A stretch of DNA of 64,000 bases, taken from NCBI GenBank assembly GCA_011391085.1, contig JAABRD010000006.1, forward strand, positions 62,001-126,000, written 5' to 3'. Position 1 is the stretch's first letter, and each line of letters starts with the position of its first letter. A program made the translations under genes and the position numbers. This DNA is from Thiotrichaceae bacterium (lineage in GTDB: Bacteria; Pseudomonadota; Gammaproteobacteria; Beggiatoales; Beggiatoaceae). Below, one piece after another: positions 1 to 8,698 of this stretch. A model generated the notes under the pieces. That model made no database searches and was not told the origin of the DNA. It saw only the letters and a list, made by a program, of their open reading frames with translations.

Positions 1-1023
1 GCCTATCATTCGCAACTGGGGTTTCCAACGGCTATCGGTTCCACGCATAGCGGGATCACCTGTTACGCCTCCAGTCATGCCCGTAAGCACCCTTGTCCAC
101 CGACCCTGGTCACTTGCCCCCTCCATGAAATCAATAAGACTGGTCAATCCATCAAAACTATCATGGAACACACCCGTGCAGATGGCACTAAACTTCAAGT
201 GGAAATTTGCGCCGCCCCTTTGCAAATCATCACCAATGGGCAAACCGAATCTTACATTGTGGAATCTGTTCGAGATTTAACACAATCCATTCTATATTCC
301 CATGAACAAAAACTCGCTTCCCTGGGTCAATTGGCAGCAGGGGTGGCCCATGACATTCATAACCCGTTATCCTCCATTCGCCTGGCCCTACAATCGGCCT
401 TACGTTCTTTGGAATCCAAAGCCCCCAATTTGAATAGTATCCAGCATTATTTACATATTGTAGATAAGCAAATTGACAAGTGCATCTTTGTCACTCGGCG
501 TCTCTTAAAACTGTCCTCCACTCATTCAGAACACCCGCAACTGGTTTGTCTAAAAGAAGTGGTGACCGACACAGTCTCGTTACTCGAATACGATGCCAAA
601 GAACGTAACATTGACATCCAATCTCAATTTGGCAATGCCCATTATCGTGTGTTAGCCATGGAAAGCGATATGCGTATGTTAGTCCTAAACCTTCTCCAAA
701 ATGCCTTCAATGCCATGCCCCAGGGTGGTCACATCCATGTCCAACTACGTTCTCGTGCTGGCAACGTTCAACTTTCTATTCAAGACTCTGGCGTGGGCAT
801 TCCGCCTCATATCCTCAACAGTATCTTTGAACCCTTCTTCAGTTACCGTCCCAGCGGCAAAAAAGGGTCCGGTCTGGGTTTGGCCATCTGTAAAAGCATT
901 GTGGAACGTCACCAAGGCCGCATTGAAGTCAGTAATACCGATCAGCGTGGCAGTCAATTTGTGGTAACGTTACCCGATGCCCAAACCCATAGTTTCAATC
1001 AACCCTTAGCTAAGGCAGTATAG
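1..1023 (+). CDS. PAS-sensor histidine kinase, 5' end outside window
   Basis: The reading frame is open from base 1, so the gene begins upstream of the window. The visible part starts in a PAS-like domain with a Cys/His cluster (C..SH.....PCP then CPL, about residues 21-42) of a type seen in PAS domains of redox or metal-linked regulators. It continues into a HisKA domain with the H-box AHDIHNP (His about residue 117) and an HATPase_c domain with N-box LLQNAFNAM, G1 box DSGVGIP and G2 box GSGLGLAI. No transmembrane segment is visible. The stop TAG directly abuts the ATG of the sigma-54 response regulator, so the two are probably one operon and a cognate pair. The signal sensed is unknown. Confidence 0.9.
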   Translation, partial: AYHSQLGFPTAIGSTHSGITCYASSHARKHPCPPTLVTCPLHEINKTGQSIKTIMEHTRADGTKLQVEICAAPLQIITNGQTESYIVESVRDLTQSILYSHEQKLASLGQLAAGVAHDIHNPLSSIRLALQSALRSLESKAPNLNSIQHYLHIVDKQIDKCIFVTRRLLKLSSTHSEHPQLVCLKEVVTDTVSLLEYDAKERNIDIQSQFGNAHYRVLAMESDMRMLVLNLLQNAFNAMPQGGHIHVQLRSRAGNVQLSIQDSGVGIPPHILNSIFEPFFSYRPSGKKGSGLGLAICKSIVERHQGRIEVSNTDQRGSQFVVTLPDAQTHSFNQPLAKAV

Positions 1024-2406
1024 ATGACCCAACCCAGTATTTTAGTGGTAGAAGACGACATGGTGCTGAACCAGTTGTTAGTCGACACGTTGAAAAATGC
1101 CGGTTATCACGTCGAAGGTGTGACCCATTTGGCACAAGCGCGTCAGTATTTGAATAATCAAGAACCTTCGTTGATTTTATTAGATGGCTGTTTGCCAGAT
1201 GGCCGTGCGGCAGACTGGTTCCCTGATTTGATGAGTTTGCCACCCGTCGTGTTGCTAACCGCATACGGTTCTATCCGCGAGGCCGTGAACGCAATTAAAG
1301 CGGGGGCTGCCGAATATCTGGTCAAACCGATTGATTTAGATGAGTTAGAATTGACTATCCAGCGCGTCTTGGAGAATGTCGCTTTGCAGAAAGATTGCCA
1401 ATTTTATAAATCCCAAGTGCAACATCAGCAAAGTAAAACCATCGTGGGAAACAGTCCCGCCATGATGAAAGTCTATGACCATATTCACAAGGTGGCCCCA
1501 ACCAACATGAGTGTTCTGGTGCATGGCGAGAGTGGCGTCGGTAAAGAACTGGTAGCCGCCGAAATTCACCGTTACAGTTCCCGTAATAACCGCAACTACG
1601 TAGCCCTGGATTGTTGTTCACTTCAGGAAAAGTTATTTGAGTCCGAACTCTTTGGGCACGAAAAAGGCTCCTTCACGGGTGCCGATAAGCAAAAAAAGGG
1701 ACTGATTGAGGGCGCCGATGGTGGCACATTGTTTTTAGATGAAATTGGAGAGATTGAACCGCCGATTCAAGCCAAATTGTTACGGGTGTTAGAAACAGGA
1801 CGTTTTCGCCGTTTGGGAGGCACCAAAGATTTGAGTTCAGACGTGCGCATTGTGGCAGCCACTAACTGCAACTTGGAGAGGATGAGTCAAGAAGGGACAT
1901 TTCGGCTGGACTTGTACTATCGTCTCAGTGGCTTTGTGATTACGATTCCAGCGTTACGCGAACGGCGTGAAGACATCCCGTTACTGGTGGACCATTTTTT
2001 ACACAATCATCGCTTCTCGCGTCGTATCAACAAGACCGTCAATCTAGCGGCCATGCGGGAATTGATTGCTTATGAGTGGCCGGGGAATATTCGGGAACTG
2101 AAAAATGTAGTGGAACGGGCTATCATTTTAGCCGGTGAGAAGCCAGTTATTTCGCCGGAACATTTAACCTTTACGACCACCACTCCTAAAAAGAACGGTT
2201 TTGAATTGAGTTTTGACCATGAACCAACGTTGGATGAAATTGAAAAACGTTATCTCCATTGGCTATTGCACAAATATTCAGGGCACCGCCTGAAAGTGGC
2301 AGAGATGTTAGGAGTCAGTGAACGCCACACGTATCGGTTACTAAAGAAATATCAACTCGCGGAGAGTCAAGACTCGCGGCGGCGGGATTTGATTTGTTTG
2401 AGGTAG
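1024..2406 (+). CDS. Sigma-54-dependent response regulator, NtrC family
   Basis: A 460-residue enhancer-binding activator. The N-terminal receiver has the acidic pair D11/D12, phospho-acceptor D54 (LILLDG) and K101. The AAA+ domain has Walker A GESGVGKE (168-175), the sigma-54 contact loop GSFTGA (215-220, with Ser where Ala is usual) and Walker B LFLDE (about 236-240). A Fis-type helix-turn-helix lies at about 430-447. It should be phosphorylated by the kinase encoded immediately upstream and drive RpoN-dependent promoters; no -24/-12 site was recognised nearby. Its stop codon TAG coincides with the first unit of the downstream GTGGATAGTGG tandem repeat. The regulon cannot be deduced from the window. 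Confidence 0.95.
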   Translation: MTQPSILVVEDDMVLNQLLVDTLKNAGYHVEGVTHLAQARQYLNNQEPSLILLDGCLPDGRAADWFPDLMSLPPVVLLTAYGSIREAVNAIKAGAAEYLVKPIDLDELELTIQRVLENVALQKDCQFYKSQVQHQQSKTIVGNSPAMMKVYDHIHKVAPTNMSVLVHGESGVGKELVAAEIHRYSSRNNRNYVALDCCSLQEKLFESELFGHEKGSFTGADKQKKGLIEGADGGTLFLDEIGEIEPPIQAKLLRVLETGRFRRLGGTKDLSSDVRIVAATNCNLERMSQEGTFRLDLYYRLSGFVITIPALRERREDIPLLVDHFLHNHRFSRRINKTVNLAAMRELIAYEWPGNIRELKNVVERAIILAGEKPVISPEHLTFTTTTPKKNGFELSFDHEPTLDEIEKRYLHWLLHKYSGHRLKVAEMLGVSERHTYRLLKKYQLAESQDSRRRDLICLR

Positions 2407-2478
2407 TGGTTTTAGTGGATAGTGGTTTTAGTGGATAATATGGATAGTGGATAATAGTGGATAGTGGATAGTGGATAG
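2403..2478. repeat. Tandem GTGGATAGTGG-type repeat
   Basis: Short direct repeats of TAGTGGATAGTGG and TAGTGGTTTTAGTGG. The first unit supplies the stop codon of the upstream regulator gene. The same repeat, or its complement CCACTATCCACTA, recurs near 6912-7170, 12084-12215 and 29186-29392. Confidence 0.85.
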
Positions 2479-2510
2479 CGAGGTGAACTATTATGAGAGA
2501 CGGTGCGTTG

Positions 2511-2562
2511 CACCCCCGCACGCGGGGGGAATCACTCCCCCGTGTACGGGGGGTTGGGGGTG
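2511..2562. repeat. GC-rich palindrome (CCCCGCACGCGGGG / CCCCCGTGTACGGGGG)
   Basis: Two adjacent C/G-run palindromes, CCCCCGCACGCGGGGGG and CCCCCGTGTACGGGGGG. The same pair forms the core of the C elements at 3709-3824 and 43279-43392 and of the truncated one near 18409. Here it lies between the regulator and the cyclase gene without the TATAGTAATATTC ends. Confidence 0.75.
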
Positions 2563-2648
2563 TACAAGGGAGAGTCACTTCCTGGGAACGATGTTTGCAA
2601 GCAGTTATTATATATTCTATCCCCGTTTCTTGCAAAACTTAATATGAC

Positions 2649-3713
2649 ATGAAAAGATTAACCTATATCAGCAAAGCTTCTCCTGAATTATCTAGTTCGG
2701 AAATACGACAGATAGAACAATTGTCTGTCGAAAATAATCGGCGTGATCAAATCACAGGCGTCTTATTATATTTAAGTGGCCTATTTTTTCAAGTTCTTGA
2801 AGGAGAAGAGGATAATTTGGATAAATTATTTGCCAAAATCTCACAAGATAAACGTCACACAGACGTGTTATGTTTAAAAATGGAAAATTTCATCACGGAC
2901 CGTAGATTTCCCGACTGGGCGATGAAAATTATCAATTTGGATAAAAATACAGATGTCCTGATGCAACCTATTAAAGTGTTGTTACAAACAGTGGCAGAAT
3001 CTTATCGCATTGTAGAGAGATACACTCAGCCTAGTGTAATTAACATCCTCAACCGTGGTCAAAATCCCCTTACCGTGTCGCCGCGAACCGTGGATAAGAT
3101 AATCTTTTTCAGTGACATTGTCGCTTTTTCTACCTTCACAGAAATCTTGCCGGTAGCGGAAGTCGTTAAGTTGGTCAACTCTTATTTCACTTTATGTACC
3201 AGAATTATCTGCGCCCATGAAGGTGAAGTCACTAAATTTATCGGTGATTGCGTCATGGCATCGTTTCCTCGCAAGCAAGCAGATGCGGCCATTTGTGCAA
3301 GTCTGGAAATTTTTAGCGAATTGCAAACATGCCGTGACCAGACAGAAGTGACAAATCCTTTACATTTCCTATATAACGGGATAGGATTGTCTTACGGCAA
3401 AGTGATTGAAGGAAATATTGGTTCCTCTCTGAAAATGGATTATACTTTATTGGGAGATACTGTGAATGTTGCCGCCCGACTGCAAGCGTTGACTCGTAGC
3501 TTACCTTATAGTTTGGCGATGACAGAGAAAGTCAAGGCATGTTGTAATCAAACACATTGGTCTTTTATCCATCTGGGCCCACATCAAGCCAAAGGTAGGC
3601 AGGAATTGATAGAAGTCTATTCCATCGAGGAGGAGGTGACTAGGAAATCCCGGGAAGTCACACAACTTGCTGAATTAATTAGATTGAATTTTAGCCGTCA
3701 GGGACAAATATAG
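2649..3713 (+). CDS. BLUF-domain photoactivated adenylate cyclase (bPAC-like)
   Basis: A 354-residue soluble protein with a flavin-binding BLUF domain (about 1-95) and a class III nucleotidyl cyclase domain (about 150-345). BLUF key residues are present: Y6, N30, Q48 and the FPDWAM motif (W90, M92). The cyclase has both metal aspartates (FFSDIVAFS, D156; KFIGDCVMASF, D200), K196 and T266 in the base-recognition positions expected for ATP, and the N273/R277 motif in LLGDTVNVAARL. From memory the whole chain lines up with bPAC of Beggiatoa sp. (about 350 residues), shifted by one residue. Predicted role: blue-light-driven cAMP synthesis. The stop TAG lies inside the terminal repeat of the following C element. 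Confidence 0.93.
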   Translation: MKRLTYISKASPELSSSEIRQIEQLSVENNRRDQITGVLLYLSGLFFQVLEGEEDNLDKLFAKISQDKRHTDVLCLKMENFITDRRFPDWAMKIINLDKNTDVLMQPIKVLLQTVAESYRIVERYTQPSVINILNRGQNPLTVSPRTVDKIIFFSDIVAFSTFTEILPVAEVVKLVNSYFTLCTRIICAHEGEVTKFIGDCVMASFPRKQADAAICASLEIFSELQTCRDQTEVTNPLHFLYNGIGLSYGKVIEGNIGSSLKMDYTLLGDTVNVAARLQALTRSLPYSLAMTEKVKACCNQTHWSFIHLGPHQAKGRQELIEVYSIEEEVTRKSREVTQLAELIRLNFSRQGQI

Positions 3714-3824
3714 TAATATTCCTTCTCATTTGTACCCCCCCCCTGCCCCCCGCACGCGGGGGGGAGTCACTCCCCCCGTGTACGGGGGGCAGGGGGGTAC
3801 AAGTGATGGGGAATATTACTATAT
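3709..3824. mobile_element. C element (MITE-like, TATAGTAATATTC ends)
   Basis: Inverted termini TATAGTAATATTCC...GGAATATTACTATA, then inverted TTGTACCCCC/GGGGGTACAA, around a GC-rich palindromic core. The ends read TA-TAGT...ACTA-TA, which suits TA target duplication of Tc1/mariner/IS630 type (inference). Its left end provides the stop codon of the cyclase. Confidence 0.7.
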
Positions 3825-4139
3825 GATTAAGGTATCTCAGGATTTTTATGCAGAATGAGAAACTTAGTTTCTTTTTGGTACCGATGATGGTGGAATCCCA
3901 AAACCCGTTTTGAGACGATAGCGTAGTTTTAGGACTCCACCGTCGTCCCAAAACGTGTTTTGGGACCCCACCGTTGAATAAGCACCTATTAGATGGCGTT
4001 GCACACAAGGTAATCCTAATTCACAGACACCGTTATGAGATGGCAATAGCACGCCCCCTTGACTGTTTTTCAATTCCCAATTTAGAATATCCCTCTTAAT
4101 ACTTTTACACTTGACATTCATAAGGAGAACGATAAGGCA
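3714..4139. other. Repeat-filled gap before the ricin-like gene
   Basis: After the C element come a half copy of the AGAAACTTAGTTTCTT repeat (about 3859-3875) and three degenerate copies of a CCCAAAACGNGTTTTGGGAC palindrome (about 3879-3975), which recurs as a perfect palindrome at 52757-52796. No gene was recognised. Confidence 0.6.
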
Positions 4140-4610
4140 ATGATGAAACCTCTTTACCTAACCACTACGTTTGTAGCCACTTTAACTGTGTCTGGCGCCG
4201 CTGGTGCTTACGGCTTACTTATGCACCCCGCTACCGCCGAAATAGGATGCTTGTCAGTCAAAGACGATGATGCGGTGTTAGCATTGGCAGATGCCTGCAA
4301 AAATGCCGAAGCAAACACACGTTGGGAACTCGAAAAATTAGACGGCGATGCCGTCCTCATTCACCATGCCCCTGAAGGACAACCTGCGGATTGCTTGACC
4401 TTTGTGGGCGAAAAAGTGGTACTCCAATCTTGTAGTAAAACCAATGACAAGCAACAATGGAAAATGTCTGATAATGGTCAAAAAACCACGATCAGCAATG
4501 GCGAAAACTGCTTGTCTGCCTTCGTGCATCCCAAAGGCACCACAGTAGATTTTCAAAAATGTCAAGGTGCTGATGACGACACTGACTGGGTTTGGGAACT
4601 CGGTAAGTAA
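4140..4610 (+). CDS. Small exported ricin-type beta-trefoil protein
   Basis: A 156-residue protein with an N-terminal signal sequence or single anchor (about 1-33, hydrophobic with an Ala-rich end). The rest resembles one ricin B-type lectin unit: repeated CLSV/CLTF/CLSA strands, cysteine pairs, and QQW near W111 and a DWVWEL ending in place of the QxW signatures. Such domains bind carbohydrates; the ligand here is unknown. AAGGAG lies at 4122-4127, 12 bases before the first of two tandem ATG codons. It stands alone between repeats with no operon partner. The family call rests on pattern only. Confidence 0.65.
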   Translation: MMKPLYLTTTFVATLTVSGAAGAYGLLMHPATAEIGCLSVKDDDAVLALADACKNAEANTRWELEKLDGDAVLIHHAPEGQPADCLTFVGEKVVLQSCSKTNDKQQWKMSDNGQKTTISNGENCLSAFVHPKGTTVDFQKCQGADDDTDWVWELGK

Positions 4611-4616
4611 TCAGAT

Positions 4617-4753
4617 GGTGAGACAATGTGGGTTCTTGTGGTTTCTGTAGGGGCAACCCTTGTGGTTGCCAAAAATGGATGAAATTTGCCGTCGTCAAGG
4701 GCAACCACAAGGGTTGCCCCTACCAAGAAAATCACCCATGTTGTCTCACTACC
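4617..4753. mobile_element. Diverged A-type element with GGGGCAACCC core
   Basis: Ends GGTGAGACAATGTGGG and CCCATGTTGTCTCACTACC are a divergent form of the A termini. Inside, GTAGGGGCAACCCTTGTGG and its complement form a hairpin (4648-4723). The same core sits in A elements at 22250 and 56774-56902. Confidence 0.6.
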
Positions 4754-4768
4754 CTTTCTGGGTCAGCC

Positions 4769-5125
4769 TCAACTCTTCTGCACCACCCTAACCAACTCTG
4801 CCAACTCATTGACGCCGCGAAAATGTTTCAACCCATTTTCAATATGCGCAGCCAATGCCAATCCCAACTCGTTGCTACTCTCGATTCGACACAACTCTAC
4901 CAATATTCTTTCATACAACAACGCATATTCTCCAAGCAAGGTGGGCATCTGAAATTCAAGCCCGTCTAAGACCTTCTCCTTTTGTAACTGATAATCAAAT
5001 CCTTCTCGAAGAGAACAAACGAGGGCTAACCTTGCCAAAATATTAGGTGTGACCCCAGTTCGCCCCTTCAATATTTTCAATTGTTCAGAAGCTGTTTTTG
5101 ATAAATGGATACGATTTGGAAGCAT
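4769..5125 (-). CDS. dndE: DndE-like DNA phosphorothioation protein, orphan
   Basis: A 118-residue protein beginning MLPNRIHLSK and continuing LKGRTGVTPNIL, the signature of DndE (PF08870). The C-terminal half has the family-like LLGEYA...ALAAHIENGL pattern. DndE belongs to the DndABCDE machinery that places sulfur in the DNA backbone; it is a small protein reported to associate with DndCD and nicked DNA. Length is normal and the MLPNR start is typical. None of dndA, dndB, dndC or dndD is in the window. No clear Shine-Dalgarno is seen. It may be a leftover of a lost cluster or serve another role. Repeats flank it on both sides. Confidence 0.8.
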   Translation of the reverse strand: MLPNRIHLSKTASEQLKILKGRTGVTPNILARLALVCSLREGFDYQLQKEKVLDGLEFQMPTLLGEYALLYERILVELCRIESSNELGLALAAHIENGLKHFRGVNELAELVRVVQKS

Positions 5126-5445
5126 GTTTTGAAGGCAATGAGTAAGATAATGAATAGTGAATAATGAATAATGCCAAAATCAAGGTGGACTAGAGGCTTA
5201 CGCCTCCATGCCATTAAATGAATGAAAGAATTTACTTCAATGTAGGGTGGATTAAGCGAAGCGTATCCACCATTTCAAAAAATGCAAAAAACAGGTGGAT
5301 ACGCTTCGCTTAATCCACCCTACGCATACCTCCGCTGGAACGCAATAAGAATTATTGCGCCGTGCGCCCGTGCGTAGTTGCGCAATAATTCTTATTGCGT
5401 TCCAGCGTGAATTGTATAATTTGGTGTGAATATTACTCTATTCGT
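5126..5445. repeat. Two long palindromes between dndE and cls
   Basis: 5242-5323 is a palindrome of GTAGGGTGGATTAAGCGAAG with its complement, also found at 14457-14532. 5332-5407 is a palindrome of GGAACGCAATAAGAATTATT with its complement, which recurs inside C elements at 8424-8869, 24221-24370 and 46515-46756. A C-type right end (GTATAATTTGGTGTGAATATTACTC) follows. No gene is seen. Confidence 0.8.
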
Positions 5446-6885
5446 CTATAAAATCGGCGACATCAAACGCGCCAAGTTAATTCTCAATTGGCACCAAACC
5501 CGCTGGTCCTTCAACTCAGATAAATTCACCTGTCGCGCAACCGCAAAGTCACTTTGTAACATTTCGGTCACGGCTGTGACAAAAACAGGATCGATAACAA
5601 ACGCCGTGATTTCAAAATTCAACTTGAACGAACGATTATCCAAATTGACGGTGCCCACGCCGGCCATCACATCATCAATGAGAATAACTTTCTGGTGCAT
5701 AAATCCCGCTTGATAACGATACAGTTGCACACCCACCGACAGCATTTCATCATAATAAGAAAACGAAGCCAGTTGCACAAGGCGATGATCAGCTTTATCA
5801 GGCATCAAAATGCGCACATCCACCCCTCGTAACGCCGCCATTTGCAACGCTGCCACCATCACCTCATCTGGCACAAAATAAGGACTCGCAATCCAAAGAC
5901 GTTGTTTAGCTAAATGACAAGCATTGGCAAAAAAGAGAGTGCAAATCGGCAAACTATCCGCAGGTCCTGTGGGAAGGATCAAAACCGTAGCATCTTGGTC
6001 TGCGTCCTTTTCCACTTCCCAAAATAAGTCAGGTAGGTCATCAATTGCCCAATACCAATCTTTGAGAAAAGACCACTGTACATGAGTCACTGCGGGCCCT
6101 TGAATTTGAAGATGCGTATCCCGCCAATGGCCTATTTTAGCACATTTACCTAAATACTCATCACCCACATTCAAGCCACCGATTAAAGCCGTTCGACCAT
6201 CGACTACAACAATTTTACGGTGATTGCGGAAATTAACTTGAAAACGATTCCTTATATCCCCTTTTGTGCTATAAAAAGCTGTCACTTGAACCCCCGCCTC
6301 ATCTAATTGTTCCAGATACTCATCGGGCAACGTATGCGAACCAATTTCATCATAGATAAAATACACACGCACCCCCTGTTGCGCTTTTTCTATCAAACTT
6401 TGCTTGATAGTGTTACCAATTTCATCATCATGGACAATATAATATTGCATTAAAATATAACTTCTGGCAGAATCGATAGCCGCTAGAATGGCGCAAAAGG
6501 CTTGCTGACCATCAATGAGAAGTGTCACCGCGTTACCGCCTAAAAATGGTATACCAAATGCGTTGGCTGGCGCCTGTAAAGGCTTCAACAGAGTTGGCAA
6601 AACGGCCCCATATTTGGTAGCAACCCCATGAAGAGTCTCCTGAATAAAACGTTGATACTGGAGGTCAACTGTGCGATACACTTCCACATAACCACGAAAC
6701 GTATCTCCTCCCAATATCCAGTATAGAGGCACCGTCACATAAGGTAAAGTCACTAGGGAAATGGCCCAAGCAATGGCACCGTGCGAAGAACGGGCATTCA
6801 TGATAGCGTGTATCGCATTGATGATTCCCAATACTTCTATAAAGAATAAAAGACTGAGATTAAAAATATGATTGTCGAACCACAT
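5446..6885 (-). CDS. cls: Cardiolipin synthase (phospholipase D family)
   Basis: A 479-residue membrane enzyme of the ClsA type that makes cardiolipin from phosphatidylglycerol. Two N-terminal transmembrane helices (about 8-28 and 36-58) precede two phospholipase-D domains, each with an HKD motif: HRKIVVVD with GGLNVGDEY (about residues 215-238) and HQKVILID with GTVNLDNRSFKLNFE near 395-425. Length and order fit the family. It is monocistronic, with repeats on both sides. The start ATG is followed upstream by repeat DNA and no clear ribosome site. Confidence 0.95.
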   Translation of the reverse strand: MWFDNHIFNLSLLFFIEVLGIINAIHAIMNARSSHGAIAWAISLVTLPYVTVPLYWILGGDTFRGYVEVYRTVDLQYQRFIQETLHGVATKYGAVLPTLLKPLQAPANAFGIPFLGGNAVTLLIDGQQAFCAILAAIDSARSYILMQYYIVHDDEIGNTIKQSLIEKAQQGVRVYFIYDEIGSHTLPDEYLEQLDEAGVQVTAFYSTKGDIRNRFQVNFRNHRKIVVVDGRTALIGGLNVGDEYLGKCAKIGHWRDTHLQIQGPAVTHVQWSFLKDWYWAIDDLPDLFWEVEKDADQDATVLILPTGPADSLPICTLFFANACHLAKQRLWIASPYFVPDEVMVAALQMAALRGVDVRILMPDKADHRLVQLASFSYYDEMLSVGVQLYRYQAGFMHQKVILIDDVMAGVGTVNLDNRSFKLNFEITAFVIDPVFVTAVTEMLQSDFAVARQVNLSELKDQRVWCQLRINLARLMSPIL

Positions 6886-6904
6886 AAAGTTAATGAATTT
6901 GAGG

Positions 6905-7173
6905 GGAGAGGTAGGTAGTGGATAGTGGTTTTAGTGGATAGTGGATAGTGGATAGTGGATAGCGGATAGTGGTTTGAGTGGATAGTGAAGAATAAATTGT
7001 ACCGGACTAGAGGCTTTAGCCGGAGACGTGCCCCTGCCACCGGCTGAAGCCTCTAGTCCACCACTATCCACTAAAACCACTATCCACTATCCACTATCCA
7101 CTATCCACTAAAACCACTATCCACTATCCACTAAAACCACTATCCACTAAAACCACTATCCACTAAAACCACT
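6905..7173. repeat. Composite palindrome: TAGTGGATAG arrays around a GGACTAGAGGC hairpin
   Basis: A left array of GTGGATAGTGG (about 6912-6985), an E hairpin GGACTAGAGGCTTTAGCC...GGCTGAAGCCTCTAGTCC (7003-7058), then a right array of CCACTATCCACTA (about 7062-7173). The two arrays are mutually inverted, so the whole block is one large palindrome. The right array ends in CACTATG, whose ATG is the start of the next gene. Confidence 0.85.
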
Positions 7174-8382
7174 ATGAACGATAATACACCATCCATTGCC
7201 ATCCCGCAACCTTGGGAACGTTTATTCTCCATTGCCGCACGAGTGCTAGTGTGGGGAATACTCTTTGCCGTCCTCTACCTCCTGCGTTCCTTTTTCTCAC
7301 TGATTTTCCTCATTTTCGTCTTTTCCTATGTCCTCGCAAATGGGGTAAATCGTCTTGAACCTTATATCAAAATCCGCACTTTTCGTGTTATCTTAGTCAC
7401 CACGGTATTTTTAAGTATCATCGTGACGTTGAGTTTGTTTTTGGCGCCCCGCGTGGCCCTGCAAACGAAAGGTTTTGTCAACCAATTTCCTAGCTATCTG
7501 TGCGCCATGGATTTGCAATTATTAACCCTAAACAGCAAATATCCCTCCCTGGCGGAATTGGTTCCGAAGTTTAAAACCTTTCAAAAAAATGGAGAGGAAT
7601 GGAACAGTAGCAGTGGAAAAAGCAATTGTATACTGGGCGACCTCCGAAAATGGAAAATGGAACACTCCCCGACCGTATCCATTATCAGTCAACTACTTGG
7701 TCTTGGAGAAGAAGTGTCAGGCCAAAAATTTCTCAAACTCCTGCTTGACAACGTTGCCAATATTGCCACCACCTTGGCCACCAGCATTGTTTCTATCATC
7801 GCTACGTTTTTGTTAGCCCTGCTATTCTCGTTCCTCATCGTCTTAGACCTCCCCAAATTAAGTGCCAGTGTGGCAGAACTGGAAAACACCAAGATTCGTT
7901 TCATCTATATCGAAGTCGCCGACAGCATTCGCAGCTTTTGCAGCGTGCTAGGTCAAGCCTTTGAAGCGCAATTTATCATTGCCATCGTCAACTCTATCCT
8001 AACCGCGTTAGGTGTAGTATATCTCCTCGATTTGGGCGAACAGGTTGCTTTTCTCTCCGCCATTGTCTTCCTAATGAGTTTCATCCCCGTGGCCGGCGTC
8101 TTCATCAGTTCCGTCCCCATCTGTCTTATCGCCCTGCAAACCTCTGGCTTCCAACTGATGTTGTTAGGCATTTTGATGATCACTGTCATTCACGCCATTG
8201 AGGCATATATTTTAAATCCCGAAATTTATGGTCATCGGTTACGCATCAACCCAGTGATTGTTCTCATCATTTTGACCATTGGAGGCAAACTGTTTTACTT
8301 TTGGGGCCTCATCTTAGGCGTCCCCTTGTTCACCTATTTTTTCGGACATGCGATTCGGTTTAAAAAAGAGGAAAGTTCTTGA
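7174..8382 (+). CDS. AI-2E family transporter / PerM-like permease
   Basis: A 402-residue polytopic membrane protein with four N-terminal hydrophobic segments, a loop region (about 120-180), and further helices to about residue 395. The pattern PVAGVFISSVP (about 308-320) and the C-terminal stretch HAIEAYILNPEIYGHRLRINP (in short pieces, ILNPEIYG and LRINP) are hallmarks of the AI-2E/PerM/YdiK family. Members export small molecules or act in ion homeostasis; the substrate is not predictable. ATG follows directly on the CCACTATCC array with no Shine-Dalgarno. Confidence 0.92.
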   Translation: MNDNTPSIAIPQPWERLFSIAARVLVWGILFAVLYLLRSFFSLIFLIFVFSYVLANGVNRLEPYIKIRTFRVILVTTVFLSIIVTLSLFLAPRVALQTKGFVNQFPSYLCAMDLQLLTLNSKYPSLAELVPKFKTFQKNGEEWNSSSGKSNCILGDLRKWKMEHSPTVSIISQLLGLGEEVSGQKFLKLLLDNVANIATTLATSIVSIIATFLLALLFSFLIVLDLPKLSASVAELENTKIRFIYIEVADSIRSFCSVLGQAFEAQFIIAIVNSILTALGVVYLLDLGEQVAFLSAIVFLMSFIPVAGVFISSVPICLIALQTSGFQLMLLGILMITVIHAIEAYILNPEIYGHRLRINPVIVLIILTIGGKLFYFWGLILGVPLFTYFFGHAIRFKKEESS

Positions 8383-8384
8383 TG

Positions 8385-8420
8385 ATTCCAGAAGTCCAAA
8401 GCGTAGCTTTGGACTCCTAG
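8385..8420. repeat. AGTCCAAAGCGTAGCTTTGGACT palindrome
   Basis: Short inverted repeat directly after the permease stop. Variants lie near 18381, 27270-27303, 44331-44388, 54230 and 55012. It might act as a transcript-end hairpin but lacks a T-run. Confidence 0.7.
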
Positions 8421-8447
8421 ACTTATAGTAATATTCGTTCAAATTTG

Positions 8448-8612
8448 GGTAGTGATGCAATCTGGGTGAAATATCGTGCGGTTTCTCTTCGTCTTGAACT
8501 TTGATTTAGATGATTAAATGAGGGCTATGAAAGGAGGCTATGACTAATCAGAGTCCATCTGAAAATCATTCTAATCATAGTTCAGACATTTCACCCACAT
8601 TGCATCACTACC
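8448..8612. mobile_element. A element A1 (165 bp), 8-bp duplication
   Basis: Starts GGTAGTGATGCAATCTGGG and ends CATTGCATCACTACC. The flanks are CAAATTTG (8440-8447) and CAAATCTG (8613-8620), an 8-bp duplication with one mismatch. The interior is the common AT-rich palindromic core containing TTAGTCATAGCC-type sequence. Confidence 0.85.
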
Positions 8613-8698
8613 CAAATCTGTACGACTCTGCTTACGCGCAATAAGAATTATTGCGCCGTGCGCCCGCTATGCTACGGCGCGATACCGCGCAATAATTC

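Noticed and set aside
163-1023. ATG at 163 as the true start of the histidine kinase
   Set aside because: The frame is open upstream to base 1 and encodes a convincing PAS segment, so the gene is cut by the window edge.
2403-2478. Plasmid iteron or replication origin from TAGTGGATAG arrays
   Set aside because: The same arrays occur at several unrelated loci next to hairpins, and no rep gene is present.
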